The notes beneath the pieces were generated by a model. It had not been told where the DNA came from. It worked only from the letters and a program-made list of their open reading frames with translations, and did not search any database. From assembly GCF_009834125.1 (NCBI RefSeq), contig NZ_CP047146.1, positions 1,729,501 to 1,793,500 on the forward strand: 64,000 nt of DNA, given 5' to 3'. Source of the stretch: Streptomyces sp. GS7 (GTDB lineage Bacteria; Actinomycetota; Actinomycetes; Streptomycetales; Streptomycetaceae). Positions 8,912 to 18,556 of the stretch are shown piece after piece. Numbering within the stretch: position 1 is the stretch's first letter; each line of letters begins with the position of its first letter. The position numbers and the translations under genes are program-made.

Positions 8912-9027
8912 CGTATGCGGGTGGTCGCCCGCCCGTCCCCCTTCCGGACACCTGCGCTACGCGCGTCGCGGGCATCCCGGTCACCTGCCGGGCGCCTTGC
9001 TCTGTTCACGTCACCCGCACCGGCCGC

Positions 9028-9081
9028 GGTTCCCGCAGGTACGGCCCGTCCCCGGGCGCCGGGCCGTACCTGCGGGCAACC
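9028..9081. terminator. Long hairpin terminator
   Basis: CCCGCAGGTACGGCCC (9032-9047) pairs perfectly with 9061-9076; the stem extends by GGTT/AACC past a one-base bulge. It lies 20 bp after the stop of the second DUF1023 gene on the minus strand and is its probable terminator. Confidence 0.75.
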
Positions 9082-9100
9082 GGCTGCACGCATCCGACCG

Positions 9101-10315
9101 TCAGGCCAGGTCCGTGCTGCAGTGGGAGTCGCTGGAGGCGCACTCCACCGACGTGAGGGCACCGACGCCGACCATCGCGAAGTTGCGCAGACTGCGCGTG
9201 CCCGGAGCGAAGTAGCCGGCGTGCCCGTCGGCGCCGGCGGCCGACAGGATGCGCGCCCCGAAGGACGGATCGACCGGGTCGGCACCGTGGCCGAGCCCGC
9301 CGACCTCCAGGTACGGCACGTCCTGGATCCAGTCGTCGGCGTCGCGCATCGCCCAGACCCGGGCGTGCGTACCCAGCCCGGACAGGCTCCCGGCCCGCAT
9401 GCCGGGGCTGCCCGCCACCGCGATGTCGGTGACGTTGCCCGGCAGGCTCCGGGCCGCGACGCCGCACACCACGGACCCGTAGCTGTGGCAGAACAGCGAG
9501 ACGGAGTCATCGGACGGCAGGGAGCCGACCAGGGAGCGCAGCCGGACCGCGCCGGCCTCGGCGAGCTGCCCGGTGGCGGCCTCGACGCCCAGTCCGGCCG
9601 GCGTGGTGTAGTCGGCCCAGGCGATCACCGCCGTACGGGCCTGCGGCCGGGCGGAGCGCTCGGCGTCGTAGAGGGACTGCGCCATGCCCACGGGGGCGGC
9701 GGTCGCCTTGGCGGTGCGCTCGAAGGTCGACAGGTTGGTGTCCACACCGGGCACCACCACCGAGACCCGGTCGGCCGTGGTGAGGTCGCCGAAGACCTCC
9801 GCGGCCCGGCCGTCGCCCGCCGGGTCGAAGGCCAGGATCTGGCGGCCGTCGCTCATCAGCGATTCGAGGCGGTGCATCAGCTGGCCCGCTGTCTGGCGGC
9901 CGACCGGCGTGAGCCGGTGGTCGCGCATGCGTCGTTTCTCGACGGCGCGGGCGGCGTCGATGGCCATGCGGTTGGCGCTGTAGCGCAGCTCGACGGGGGC
10001 GCCGCCCATGTTGCCGACGACGAGCGGGTAGCGGGTCGCGAGCTGCTGGCGCTCGGCCCGGTCGAGCGTGCCGAAGAACGCGCGGAGGGTGGCCGGCGCG
10101 CCGTCCGGGTCGGGCAGCGCCCGCCCGTGGAACGTGGCGTGGCGCCAGGCGGCCTTCGCCGTGGCCAGGGGGTTGGCGTCGTCCTTGGTGCCTCTGATGG
10201 CCGTCCAGCCGGTCATGGCAAGCATCACGAACACCACCACCAAGGCGAGCGAGGCACGCCAGGCGGTGGACTGCAGGAAACCGGAGGAAGGACCGAGGTC
10301 CGAGAAAGAAGTCAC
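9101..10315 (-). CDS. Alpha/beta hydrolase, DUF1023 family (paralog of 4420-5586)
   Basis: A 404-residue protein with one N-terminal membrane segment (about residues 20-40) and the DUF1023 hydrolase core. The nucleophile is S278 in FCHSYGS; the surrounding blocks (TAVIAWADYTTPAGLG, GLGHGADPVDPSFGARI, GYFAPGTRSLRNFA) repeat those of the paralog 3.5 kb away. The C-terminus adds a short Ser/Cys tail (VECASSDSHCSTDLA) that the paralog lacks and that could form a disulfide outside the cell. The two paralogs flank the two-component system, with the DUF4429 gene between. Probable extracytoplasmic esterase; substrate unknown. Confidence 0.8.
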   Translation of the reverse strand: MTSFSDLGPSSGFLQSTAWRASLALVVVFVMLAMTGWTAIRGTKDDANPLATAKAAWRHATFHGRALPDPDGAPATLRAFFGTLDRAERQQLATRYPLVVGNMGGAPVELRYSANRMAIDAARAVEKRRMRDHRLTPVGRQTAGQLMHRLESLMSDGRQILAFDPAGDGRAAEVFGDLTTADRVSVVVPGVDTNLSTFERTAKATAAPVGMAQSLYDAERSARPQARTAVIAWADYTTPAGLGVEAATGQLAEAGAVRLRSLVGSLPSDDSVSLFCHSYGSVVCGVAARSLPGNVTDIAVAGSPGMRAGSLSGLGTHARVWAMRDADDWIQDVPYLEVGGLGHGADPVDPSFGARILSAAGADGHAGYFAPGTRSLRNFAMVGVGALTSVECASSDSHCSTDLA

Positions 10316-10531
10316 CGCGGGCCACCCTAGGAGACGCGGGAGGGTGCCTGCCGAGCCCAGTGAGGCATCTCACGTTTCGTGGAGGGTATTTCGACCAAAA
10401 CGGACATCCGATGTCACTGGTCGATGCTCACTCGTGCAGAGTCGGTCTCAATGGGCAATGAACCGATCACCCACCGGAGGAAGGCCGTTACGCCAGGTCG
10501 AGGGCGTGTTCACGCCCGGCGGGCGCTGTGC

Positions 10532-11188
10532 TCAGCGGGTCCGCCAGTCGGCGTCGATCGCCGGCCCGATCTGGTCCAGATAGGACTGCGTCAGCTCGCG
10601 GATCGCCGCCACGCTGCAGTCCTGGCCCTCGCCCCAGATCTTCCCGGCCACCCGCATCACGCCGCTGAACGCCGCGACCAGCACCCGCGGGCGGGGGTCG
10701 GTGTCCACGTCCAGCCCCTCGCGCCGGGCGATCAACTGGGCGATCTGCTCCTCCAGTTCGGACGAGCGGCGCAGATGCGCGGCGACCAGTGCGGGCGTCG
10801 ACTCGATCATCTGGTACGAGCGCATGTGCAGGTCCAGCGGGATCACCGAGGCGATGGCGTTGCCGATGTCGTCCCAGGCCACCATCACGGCGCTGCGCAG
10901 CGCGGTCAGCGGGGCCTCGTCCTCCGGGCGGGCGCGCAGCTCGCTGAGGAAGCGGGCCTCGACCATGTCCTGGACCGCGAAGGTGACGTCCTGCTTGTTG
11001 GCGAAGTACCGGAAGAACGTGCGCTGGGAGACGTCCACGGCCTCGGCGATCTCGTCGATCGTCGTCGCCTCGTACCCCTGCTCCGTGAAGAGCTCCAGCG
11101 CCGCCCGGATCAGGGCGTCGCGGGTGCGCTGCTTCTTGCGTTCGCGCAGGCCGCCGGTGGGTGCCGTCTGCGGCGTCGGGGTCGCCAT
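10532..11188 (-). CDS. TetR family transcriptional repressor
   Basis: A 218-residue regulator. The N-terminal HTH spans about residues 20-65 (RDALIRAALELFTEQGYEAT, TIDEIAEAVDVSQRTFFRYF), followed by an all-helical ligand domain. It is divergent from the DHA2-type exporter at 11304, and the dyad TGTCAG-TGG-CTGACA in the shared 115-bp region overlaps the exporter promoter. That layout is the usual TetR-represses-efflux arrangement: a drug or metabolite would release it from the operator. The inducer is unknown. Confidence 0.92.
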   Translation of the reverse strand: MATPTPQTAPTGGLRERKKQRTRDALIRAALELFTEQGYEATTIDEIAEAVDVSQRTFFRYFANKQDVTFAVQDMVEARFLSELRARPEDEAPLTALRSAVMVAWDDIGNAIASVIPLDLHMRSYQMIESTPALVAAHLRRSSELEEQIAQLIARREGLDVDTDPRPRVLVAAFSGVMRVAGKIWGEGQDCSVAAIRELTQSYLDQIGPAIDADWRTR

Positions 11189-11267
11189 CCTGCGCCGCCT
11201 TTCCCTGGTGTTCTTGCTGCTCAGAATACCTGTGAGCTAAATGACAGTTACCGACTCATGAATCACT

Positions 11268-11297
11268 TTGTCAATTGTCAGTGGCTGACATTAGCCT
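11268..11297 (+). promoter_or_regulatory. Exporter promoter with overlapping TetR operator
   Basis: A TTGTCA hexamer (11268-11273) is spaced 17 bp from TTAGCC (11291-11296); the perfect dyad TGTCAG-TGG-CTGACA (11276-11290) fills the spacer. A second direct TTGTCA copy starts at 11275. The predicted transcription start falls on or next to the ATG at 11304, and no Shine-Dalgarno sequence precedes that ATG, so the exporter mRNA may be leaderless. Inferred from the sequence; no start-site data. Confidence 0.6.
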
Positions 11298-11303
11298 CGA
11301 AAC

Positions 11304-12905
11304 ATGAGTTCACAGACCCCGGTCGCCGACGTCGCACCGGAACTTCCCGTACCGGAGCCTCGAAAGGGGCTGCGGGGCCATCCCTGGCTGACGCTCTTCT
11401 CCGTCGCCATCGGCGTCATGATGGTGGCGCTCGACGGCACGATCGTCGCCATCGCCAACCCGGCCATCAAGGAGGACCTCGGCGCGTCGCTCGCCGACGT
11501 GCAGTGGATCACCAACGGCTACATGCTCGCGCTGGCCGTCGCGCTGATCACCGCGGGCAAGCTCGGTGACCGCTTCGGTCACCGCCAGACCTTCCTCATC
11601 GGCATCGTCGGCTTCGCCGCCGCGTCCGGTGCCATCGGGTTCTCCAGCCAGGTCACGCTGGTCATCGTCTTCCGTGTGCTGCAGGGCCTGTTCGGCGCGC
11701 TGCTGATGCCCGCCGCGCTGGGACTGCTGCGCGCCACCTTCCCGGCCGAGAAGCTCAACATGGCCATCGGCATCTGGGGCATGGTCATCGGCGCCTCCAC
11801 CGCCGGCGGCCCGATAGTCGGCGGACTGCTGGTCGAGCACGTCAGCTGGCAGTCCGTGTTCTTCATCAACGTGCCGGTCGGCGCGCTGGCCCTGATCCTC
11901 GGCCTGGTGATCCTCAAGGACCACCGCGCGGAGAATGCCCCCCGCTCCTTCGACATCCCCGGCATCGTGCTGCTGTCCGGCGCGATGTTCTGCCTCATCT
12001 GGCCGCTGATCAAGGCGACGGACTGGGGCTGGGGCGACACGAAGACCTGGGGCTTCCTGATCGCCGCGGTCGTCCTCTTCGTGCTCTTCGCCGTCCTGGA
12101 GACCAGGGTGCGCGAGCCGCTGATCCCGCTGCGGATGTTCCGCTCCGTGCCGCTCACCGCCGGCACCGTCCTCATGGTGCTGATGGCCTTCGCCTTCATG
12201 GGCGGCCTGTTCTTCGTGACGTTCTACCTCCAGAACGTCCACGGCATGAGCCCCGTCGACAGCGGTCTGCACCTCCTGCCGCTGACCGGCATGATGATCG
12301 TCGGCTCGCCGCTCGCGGGCGCGCTGATCACCAAGTTCGGCCCCCGGATCCCGCTGGTCGGCGGCATGGTCTTCACCGCCGTCGCCATGTACGGCATGTC
12401 CGGTCTGGACACGAGTACCGGCACCGGCCCGATGTCCCTCTGGTTCGCCCTGCTCGGCCTGGGCCTCGCGCCCGTCATGGTCGGCGCCACCGAGGTCATC
12501 GTCGGCAACGCCCCGCTGGAGCTGTCCGGTGTGGCCGGCGGTCTCCAGCAGGCCGCCATGCAGGTCGGCGGCAGCCTCGGTACGGCGGTGCTCGGCGCGG
12601 TGATGGCCTCTCGCGTCGACAACCAGCTTCCGGGCAAGTGGCAGGCGGCCGGCCTCCCGCCGCTGCCGCCCGAGAAGATGTCCCAGGTGTCCGACGCCGT
12701 CTCGGCCGGTATCGCGCCGGTGCCGAAGGGCACCCCGCCGGAGTTCGCCCAGAAGATCACCACCGTCGCCCACGACACCTTCGTCTCCGGCATGGGCCTG
12801 GCCTTCACGGTCGCCTGCGGTGTGGCGATCGTCGCGGCCGTCGTCGCGGTCCTCACCAAGCGCGGCGCGAACGCCGAGGCGGGCGCCGGCATGGGGCACA
12901 TCTGA
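11304..12905 (+). CDS. MFS drug exporter, DHA2 (EmrB/QacA) family
   Basis: A 533-residue, 14-helix major facilitator protein that exports hydrophobic compounds by proton antiport. Visible signatures are motif D1 in helix 1 (MMVALDGTIVAIANPAIKED), motif A between helices 2 and 3 (GKLGDRFGHRQ), motif B (RVLQGLFGALLMP) and motif C (GASTAGGPIVGGLL). Length matches the 14-TMS group. Divergent from, and presumably repressed by, the TetR gene at 10532-11188. It has no recognisable ribosome site, consistent with leaderless translation. The start is chosen at the first ATG after the operator. Substrate range cannot be read from sequence. Confidence 0.92.
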   Translation: MSSQTPVADVAPELPVPEPRKGLRGHPWLTLFSVAIGVMMVALDGTIVAIANPAIKEDLGASLADVQWITNGYMLALAVALITAGKLGDRFGHRQTFLIGIVGFAAASGAIGFSSQVTLVIVFRVLQGLFGALLMPAALGLLRATFPAEKLNMAIGIWGMVIGASTAGGPIVGGLLVEHVSWQSVFFINVPVGALALILGLVILKDHRAENAPRSFDIPGIVLLSGAMFCLIWPLIKATDWGWGDTKTWGFLIAAVVLFVLFAVLETRVREPLIPLRMFRSVPLTAGTVLMVLMAFAFMGGLFFVTFYLQNVHGMSPVDSGLHLLPLTGMMIVGSPLAGALITKFGPRIPLVGGMVFTAVAMYGMSGLDTSTGTGPMSLWFALLGLGLAPVMVGATEVIVGNAPLELSGVAGGLQQAAMQVGGSLGTAVLGAVMASRVDNQLPGKWQAAGLPPLPPEKMSQVSDAVSAGIAPVPKGTPPEFAQKITTVAHDTFVSGMGLAFTVACGVAIVAAVVAVLTKRGANAEAGAGMGHI

Positions 12906-12966
12906 CCGGCACCGCACGGTAGTCGGGCGCAGCGCCCCGGCGCCGCACACACCCGAAGAACACGAC

Positions 12967-13009
12967 CGGCGCGCGGCCGGCCGGGGCACCCTCGGCCGGC
13001 CGCGCGCCG
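12967..13009 (+). terminator. Strong hairpin terminator of the exporter gene
   Basis: CGGCGCGCGGCCGGCCG (12967-12983) pairs perfectly with 12993-13009 around a 9-nt loop; the sequence then reads TCGTCTTTCGC, a weak U-rich tail. It lies 61 bp after the exporter stop. Confidence 0.8.
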
Positions 13010-13565
13010 TCGTCTTTCGCGCGCCGGGTGCCGGCCGCCGGCCGCTGTGCGGGGCGCGGGGTGCCGAGTCGGCCGTGCGCCCGCCGCGGGCGCCCGTCCG
13101 CCGTCCGCTGGTCGTCAACCCGCCCGCCGGTCGTCAACCCGTCCCGTCCGCCCGCCGGTCGCCGCCACGCGCCGTACGCCAAGGGCGAGTTGGCTTCCGC
13201 CAGGACCGCCGAATCCCTCATCCGGATGACCCGATCCGGGAACCGCCGGCCCGCGGCGCCTCCTCCTGGGCAGCGGGCACGCCCAACTGCCGTGCGGCGC
13301 ACGGGAGGAACGGTTTCCGCGCCCGGTCTCCGCGACCCCGTCACACGTCAACCGCGCGTACCACCGCGCCGGCGGGGCGCCGCACGGTTATCCACATACC
13401 TGATGCGGGTGGAGCCTCCGCCCGGGCCTTGGCGATCGCGCCGCACCGGCGCCAGGCTCGAAAACGAACCCGCAGCGGACACCCGCCCGCCGCGGACACC
13501 CACGCCGTGGCCCACCTCCCGCTCCGCGCGGGGCGCCACGGCCACGTCACGGGGGAGAGGCTCCT
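13010..13565. other. Intergenic stretch without a supported gene
   Basis: I see no convincing coding frame here. It contains an imperfect direct repeat of GTCAACCCGCCCGCC-like units around 13116-13160 and ends in the ribosome site GGGGGAGAGG before the gene at 13566. The promoter of the inhibitor-like gene must be in the last 100 bp or so, but no clear hexamers are visible. Confidence 0.5.
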
Positions 13566-13997
13566 ATGCGTATCCGTCTGTTCGACACGTTCCACACCAC
13601 CGCGCTGGTCACCGGCCTGGCCGCGCTGGCCGCGGTGCTGGTCGCCCCGGCCGCCCTCGGCGCCCCGGCCGCGTACGCCGCCGGCGCCGCCCGCACCGCA
13701 GGGCACCCCGCCACCTCCGGCGACTGCTCGGCCGGCCAGCTGTGCCTCTGGCCGAAGGCGGACTTCGGCGGCAGGCGGCAGACCTACGAGCTGTCCGACA
13801 CCGAGATCGAGAGCTGCGTCTCCCTGCCCAAGGGGGTCACCGCCGCCGCGTTCGCCAACCGCACCGGCCGCCCGGTCACCACCTACCAGAGCGCCGAGTG
13901 TGCCGAGACCGGCGAGTTCGACACGTACCCGGGCGGCGGCAGCTGGGTGCCCAAGGCGCCGTACCAGGTAAGGGCGTTCAAGCTATGGGAGCAGTGA
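13566..13997 (+). CDS. Secreted peptidase inhibitor I36-like (beta/gamma-crystallin-like) protein
   Basis: A 143-residue secreted protein. The signal peptide has a basic start (MRIR), a hydrophobic core to about residue 33 and a likely cleavage after AYA at residue 38. The mature domain opens GDCSAGQLCLWPKADFGGRR and continues with SCVSLPKGVTAAAFANRTGR and YPGGGSWVPKAPYQVRAFKLW; this W/C/G pattern is that of the I36 (SMPI-like) family, a single Greek-key domain known from Streptomyces metalloproteinase inhibitors. Four cysteines could form two disulfides. Inhibitory activity is inferred from family only; many members are just secreted structural proteins. Confidence 0.75.
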   Translation: MRIRLFDTFHTTALVTGLAALAAVLVAPAALGAPAAYAAGAARTAGHPATSGDCSAGQLCLWPKADFGGRRQTYELSDTEIESCVSLPKGVTAAAFANRTGRPVTTYQSAECAETGEFDTYPGGGSWVPKAPYQVRAFKLWEQ

Positions 13998-14095
13998 TCC
14001 GGGCGTCCGCGGTGCACGCACCGCGCCCCCCGGCCGGCGCTGAGCGCTGGCCGGGGGGCGCGGCGGAGACGGTGCGGCGGCAGGCCGCACAGGGG

Positions 14096-16828
14096 TCAGG
14101 CGTCGCCGCCCGCCTCCCCCGCGTCGGCGGCCGTGACGTCCAGGAGCTGGTAGCGGTCGATCGCCTGCTTCAGCAGCGAGCGGTCCACCTTGCCCTCCTT
14201 GGCGAGCTCGGTGAGCACACCCAGGACGATCGACTGCGCGTCGATGTGGAAGAAGCGGCGGGCCGCACCGCGGGTGTCCGCGAAGCCGAACCCGTCGGCG
14301 CCCAGGGACTGGTACGTGCCCGGGACCCAGCGCGCGATCTGGTCCGGGACGGAACGCATCCAGTCCGACACCGCGACCTTCGGGCCCTCGGCGCCCTGGA
14401 GCTTCTGCGTCACGTACGGGACGCGCTGCTCCTCCTCCGGGTGCAGCAGGTTGTGCTCCTCGATCGCCACCGCGTCGCGGCGCAGCTCGTTCCAGGAGGT
14501 CGCCGACCAGACGTCGGCCTTGACGTTCCACTCGTCCGCGAGGATCCGCTGGGCCTCGACGGCCCACGGGACCGCCACGCCGGAGGCGAGGATCTGGGCC
14601 GCGTGCTCGCCCTTCTCACCGGACTTGACGCGGTAGAGGCCCTTGAGGATGCCCTCGACGTCGACGTCGGCCGGCTCCGCCGGGTGCTGGATCGGCTCGT
14701 TGTAGACGGTCAGGTAGTAGAAGACGTCCTCGGCGTTCTCGCCGTACATCCGCCGCAGACCGTCCTTGACGATGTGCGCGATCTCGTAGCCGTAGGCCGG
14801 GTCGTAGGCGACGCAGGCCGGGTTGGTCGAGGCCAGCAGCTGGGAGTGGCCGTCGGCGTGCTGGAGCCCCTCACCGGTCAGCGTCGTACGGCCGGCGGTC
14901 GCGCCGAGCACGAAGCCGCGCGCGAGCTGGTCGGCCATCTGCCAGAACTGGTCGCCGGTGCGCTGGAACCCGAACATCGAGTAGAAGACATAGACCGGGA
15001 TCAGCGGCTCGCCGTGCGTGGCGTAGGCGGAGCCCGCCGCGATCAGGGAGGCGGTGCAGCCGGCCTCGGTGATGCCGTCGTGCAGCATCTGGCCGGTCGG
15101 CGACTCCTTGTAGGCCAGCAGCAGTTCGCGGTCCACCGACTCGTAGGTCTGGCCCAGCGGGTTGTAGATCTTGGCGGACGGGAAGAACGCGTCCATGCCG
15201 AACGTGCGGTACTCGTCCGGGGCGATCGGCACGAAGCGCTTGCCGATCTCCTTGTCCCGCATCAGGTCCTTCAGGATGCGGACGAACGCCATGGTCGTGG
15301 CGATCTTCTGCTGGCCCGAGCCCTTCTTGGCGGTGGCGTAGGCCTTGTCGCCGGGCAGCTCCAGCGGCTTGGCCCGCACGAGACGGGTGGGCACGTAGCC
15401 GCCCAGCGACTTGCGGCGGTCGTGCATGTACTGGATCTCTTCGGAGTTGCGGCCCGGGTGGTAGTACGGCGGCAGGCCGTCCTCCAGGTCCTTGTCCGGG
15501 ATCGGCAGGTGCAGCCGGTCGCGGAAGCCCTTGAGGTCCTCGACGGTCAGCTTCTTCATCTGGTGGGTCGCGTTGCGGCCCTCGAAGTTCGGGCCGAGCG
15601 TCCAGCCCTTGACCGTCTGCGCGAGGATCACCGTCGGCTGGCCCTTGTGGGCCTTGGCCGCCGCGTACGCCGCGTAGATCTTCTTGTGGTCGTGACCGCC
15701 GCGGCCCAGGTGGAGGATCTGGTCGTCGGTCATGTTCGCGACCATCGCGCGCAGGCGCTGGTCGTCCCCGAAGAAGTGCTCGCGGATGTACGCGCCGGTC
15801 TCGGTGGCGTACGTCTGGAACTGGCCGTCGGGGGTGCTGTTGAGCTTGTTGACCAGGATGCCGTCGCGGTCCTGCGCGAGCAGCGGGTCCCAGCTGCGGT
15901 CCCAGACCAGCTTGATGACGTTCCAGCCGGCGCCGCGGAACTGCGACTCCAGCTCCTGCATGATCTTGCCGTTGCCGCGGACCGGGCCGTCCAGGCGCTG
16001 GAGGTTGCAGTTGACGACGAAGGTCAGGTTGTCCAGGCCCTCACGGGCGGCGATGGACAGCTGGCCGAGCGACTCGGGCTCGTCCATCTCGCCGTCGCCG
16101 AGGTAGGCCCAGACGTGCGACTTGGAGGTGTCGGCGATCCCGCGCGCCTCCATGTAGCGGTTCATGCGGGCCTGGTAGATCGCGCCGAGCGGACCCAGGC
16201 CCATGGAGACGGTCGGGAACTCCCAGAAGTCCGGCATCAGCCGCGGGTGCGGGTAGCTGGACAGCCCGTTGGGGGCCTTGGACTTCTCCTGGCGGAAGGC
16301 GTCCAGCTGCGCTTCGGACAGTCGGTCCAGGAGGAAGGCGCGGGCGTAGACACCGGGCGAGGCGTGGCCCTGGAAGAAGATCTGGTCGCCGCCGTCGCCC
16401 TCGTCCTTGCCCCGGAAGAAGTGGTTGAAGCCCACGTCGTAGAGGGAAGCGGAGGAGGCGAACGTGGCGATGTGGCCGCCGACGCCGATGCCCGGGCGCT
16501 GGGCGCGGGAGACCATGACGGCAGCGTTCCACCGGGTCGCGTTGAGGACCTTGCGCTCGATCTCCTCGTTGCCGGGGAAGAACGGCTCGTCCTTGGTCGC
16601 GATGGTGTTGACGTAGTCCGTGCTGCGCATCTCGGGCACGGCCACACGCTTCTCGCGGGCGCGCTCGATCAGGCGGAGCATCAGGTAGCGGGCACGTTCC
16701 CGGCCTCGCTCGTCAACAGCCGCGTCGAGCGAGTCGAGCCATTCCTGGGTCTCTTCGGGATCGAAGTCCGGGACCTGGCTGGGAAGGCCGCCAATGATGA
16801 TCGGGTTTCGATCGGATCCGGAAGCCAC
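14096..16828 (-). CDS. aceE: Pyruvate dehydrogenase E1 component, homodimeric
   Basis: A 910-residue thiamine-diphosphate enzyme that decarboxylates pyruvate and acetylates E2 lipoyl groups in the pyruvate dehydrogenase complex. The GTG at 16828 is chosen because AAGGA precedes it and the protein then starts (V/M)[19 protein letters not shown] as actinobacterial AceE proteins do; the frame is open to an ATG at 16942 but that extension looks untranslated. The ThDP motif is [20 protein letters not shown] with the closing N of [12 protein letters not shown]. Length is normal. It is divergent from the DUF3052 gene, across 515 bp. No E2 or E3 gene is adjacent. Confidence 0.97.
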   Translation of the reverse strand: MASGSDRNPIIIGGLPSQVPDFDPEETQEWLDSLDAAVDERGRERARYLMLRLIERAREKRVAVPEMRSTDYVNTIATKDEPFFPGNEEIERKVLNATRWNAAVMVSRAQRPGIGVGGHIATFASSASLYDVGFNHFFRGKDEGDGGDQIFFQGHASPGVYARAFLLDRLSEAQLDAFRQEKSKAPNGLSSYPHPRLMPDFWEFPTVSMGLGPLGAIYQARMNRYMEARGIADTSKSHVWAYLGDGEMDEPESLGQLSIAAREGLDNLTFVVNCNLQRLDGPVRGNGKIMQELESQFRGAGWNVIKLVWDRSWDPLLAQDRDGILVNKLNSTPDGQFQTYATETGAYIREHFFGDDQRLRAMVANMTDDQILHLGRGGHDHKKIYAAYAAAKAHKGQPTVILAQTVKGWTLGPNFEGRNATHQMKKLTVEDLKGFRDRLHLPIPDKDLEDGLPPYYHPGRNSEEIQYMHDRRKSLGGYVPTRLVRAKPLELPGDKAYATAKKGSGQQKIATTMAFVRILKDLMRDKEIGKRFVPIAPDEYRTFGMDAFFPSAKIYNPLGQTYESVDRELLLAYKESPTGQMLHDGITEAGCTASLIAAGSAYATHGEPLIPVYVFYSMFGFQRTGDQFWQMADQLARGFVLGATAGRTTLTGEGLQHADGHSQLLASTNPACVAYDPAYGYEIAHIVKDGLRRMYGENAEDVFYYLTVYNEPIQHPAEPADVDVEGILKGLYRVKSGEKGEHAAQILASGVAVPWAVEAQRILADEWNVKADVWSATSWNELRRDAVAIEEHNLLHPEEEQRVPYVTQKLQGAEGPKVAVSDWMRSVPDQIARWVPGTYQSLGADGFGFADTRGAARRFFHIDAQSIVLGVLTELAKEGKVDRSLLKQAIDRYQLLDVTAADAGEAGGDA

Positions 16829-17343
16829 GCTGTTCCTTAGTGTTCGGTTCGTATCGTGCTCGGCTTGCCATTGCTGCTGTGCACGGGGACGAATGCTGTC
16901 TCTGCCTTGTGTCGCGCCGTCTTCCATCGTGTACCGAGTCACTGGGATACGTCACCTCTACCGATGGGTAACCACCCGCTGAGAGATGGCGCTGAAAAGG
17001 CCGGTCCTCAGGTCGGCCAAATCGCAACCATACGCCCATGTCGAAAGTCCTTGACGTACGGCCGTCCGGCGCTCGAAAGCGGGTCCGGGTGGCTCCCTCG
17101 TCACTCGACGGGGCCATTCGTGCCCGCCTACCCCATATACCCGCCCCGGTGCTGTGGTGTGAATCACTTCGTGGTGTCCTGGTGGGGTGGCGGTGGTCCA
17201 GCGGTGCCTTCGGATCGTCACCGTTTAGGCGGTCTCGACCGCCGGGTACTTGCGCGATCCGCCCGGCCCGTGTGGACTACGCCCAATGCCCCGCGCACGC
17301 GCGGGGTCCCCGAGCATTTCCGAAACATGACAGGAGGCAATCC
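16829..17343. other. Divergent promoter region of aceE and the DUF3052 gene
   Basis: A 515-bp region noticeably richer in A/T than its flanks, between two divergent genes. It contains the AAGGA ribosome site of aceE (16830-16840) and the AGGAGG site of the DUF3052 gene (near 17330). No clear operator dyad is visible to me. The aceE frame stays open for the first 114 bp, so a longer AceE cannot be fully excluded. Confidence 0.5.
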
Positions 17344-17772
17344 GTGAGCGCGACCGCGGACCACGCGGAGGAGCGGACCAACCCTGCCGCCAGGCTGGGG
17401 TTCGAGCCCGGACAGGTGGTCCAGGAGATCGGCTACGACGATGACGTCGAGCAGGAGCTCCGAGAAGGCATTGAGGCCGTCACCGGCCAGGAGCTCCAGG
17501 ACGAGGATTACGACGACGTGGCCGACGTCGTCCTGCTCTGGTTCCGGGACGAGGACGGCGACCTCACGGACGCGCTGGTGGACGCCATCGGTCTGATCGA
17601 CGAGGGCGGCCAGATCTGGCTGCTGACACCCAAGACCGGCCGCGACGGCTACATCGAGCCGAGCGACATCAACGAAGCCGCCCAGACCGCGGGCCTGTCC
17701 CAGACCCGGAGCATCAACGCGGGCAAGGACTGGACCGGCAGCCGCCTGGTCACCCCCAAGTCCAAGCGCTGA
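17344..17772 (+). CDS. DUF3052 domain protein
   Basis: A 142-residue acidic soluble protein starting at the GTG at 17344, which has AGGAGG ten bases upstream. The DUF3052 core covers nearly the whole protein (ARLGFEPGQVVQEIGYDDDV, then WFRDEDGDLTDALVDAIGLI and QIWLLTPKTGRDGY). DUF3052 is widely conserved in actinobacteria next to aceE and an AhpE-type peroxiredoxin, exactly the order here; no biochemical role is established. The acid-rich middle (QDEDYDDVADVV) may be a protein-interaction surface. A 15-bp terminator hairpin follows at 17796. Confidence 0.9.
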   Translation: MSATADHAEERTNPAARLGFEPGQVVQEIGYDDDVEQELREGIEAVTGQELQDEDYDDVADVVLLWFRDEDGDLTDALVDAIGLIDEGGQIWLLTPKTGRDGYIEPSDINEAAQTAGLSQTRSINAGKDWTGSRLVTPKSKR

Positions 17773-17795
17773 GCGCTCCCCTCGACGGTGTGCGC

Positions 17796-17831
17796 CCGAG
17801 CCCCCTCCGGCCTGTTCCGGAGGGGGCTCGG
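17796..17831 (+). terminator. Hairpin terminator after DUF3052
   Basis: CCGAGCCCCCTCCGG (17796-17810) pairs perfectly with 17817-17831; loop CCTGTT. It separates the DUF3052 gene from the peroxiredoxin. Confidence 0.8.
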
Positions 17832-17919
17832 CCCTGTTCAGGCCGGGTTCTCCGGGCGTTCGGGCCGGCGCGTAGGGTTGGTCGCGTCAAGTTGAGAGTG
17901 ATGCGGAAGGGAAGCACCC

Positions 17920-18378
17920 ATGGCGATCGAGGTCGGCACGAAGGCTCCGGAATTCGAGCTCAGGAACCAGCACGGCGAGCTGGTCAGGCTCTCCGACTTC
18001 CGCGGCGAGAAGGCCGTCGTCCTGCTCTTCTACCCCTTCGCCTTCACCGGCGTGTGCACCGGTGAGCTGTGCGCGCTCCGCGACGAGCTGCCGAAGTTCG
18101 CCAACGACGACGTCCAGCTGCTGGCCGTCTCCAACGACTCCCCCTTCTCGCTGCGCGTCTTCGCCGAGCAGGAGGGGCTGGAGTACCCGCTGCTGTCGGA
18201 CTTCTGGCCGCACGGCGAGGCGTCGCGGGCGTACGGCGTCTTCGACGAGGACAAGGGCTGCGCGGTGCGCGGCACGTTCATCATCGACAAGGAGGGCGTG
18301 GTGCGCTGGACGGTCGTCAACGGCCTGCCCGACGCCCGCGACCTGAACGACTACGTCAAGGCCCTCGAAGCCCTCTAG
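17920..18378 (+). CDS. AhpE-type 1-Cys peroxiredoxin
   Basis: A 152-residue thiol peroxidase that reduces peroxides in the cytoplasm. The active site is YPFAFTGVCTGEL with peroxidatic C46; T43 and R-containing loop are in the expected places, and the length equals M. tuberculosis AhpE (153). A second cysteine, C51, sits five residues on (ELCALRDEL) in the position used for an intrahelical resolving cysteine in some Bcp-type enzymes, so a 2-Cys mechanism is possible. It stands just before the ter genes, giving an oxidative-stress flavour to the locus. Ribosome site GGAAGGGAAG precedes the ATG. Confidence 0.92.
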   Translation: MAIEVGTKAPEFELRNQHGELVRLSDFRGEKAVVLLFYPFAFTGVCTGELCALRDELPKFANDDVQLLAVSNDSPFSLRVFAEQEGLEYPLLSDFWPHGEASRAYGVFDEDKGCAVRGTFIIDKEGVVRWTVVNGLPDARDLNDYVKALEAL

Positions 18379-18556
18379 TCACCGAGCGCCGCACGCGCCG
18401 GGCGCCCCACGGCCCACCGGGCGGACATCCTTCGGGATCCGCGCGCGGTATCCGCATTCGGTGGGAACCCGTCACTAGGATCAATTCGTTGATCCGATGC
18501 CATGCACGATGGGGGCGCACATTCATGACGTACCCCTCGAATCTATGGGAGGACTC

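Noticed and set aside
13028..16840. A 1270-codon open frame on the plus strand opposite aceE
   Set aside because: It is the mirror of a well-conserved minus-strand gene; high-GC codon bias keeps antisense frames open. No ribosome site or family motif.
16829..16942. AceE start at the upstream ATG
   Set aside because: The extra 38 residues are unlike the family and the GTG at 16828 has the ribosome site and canonical N-terminus.
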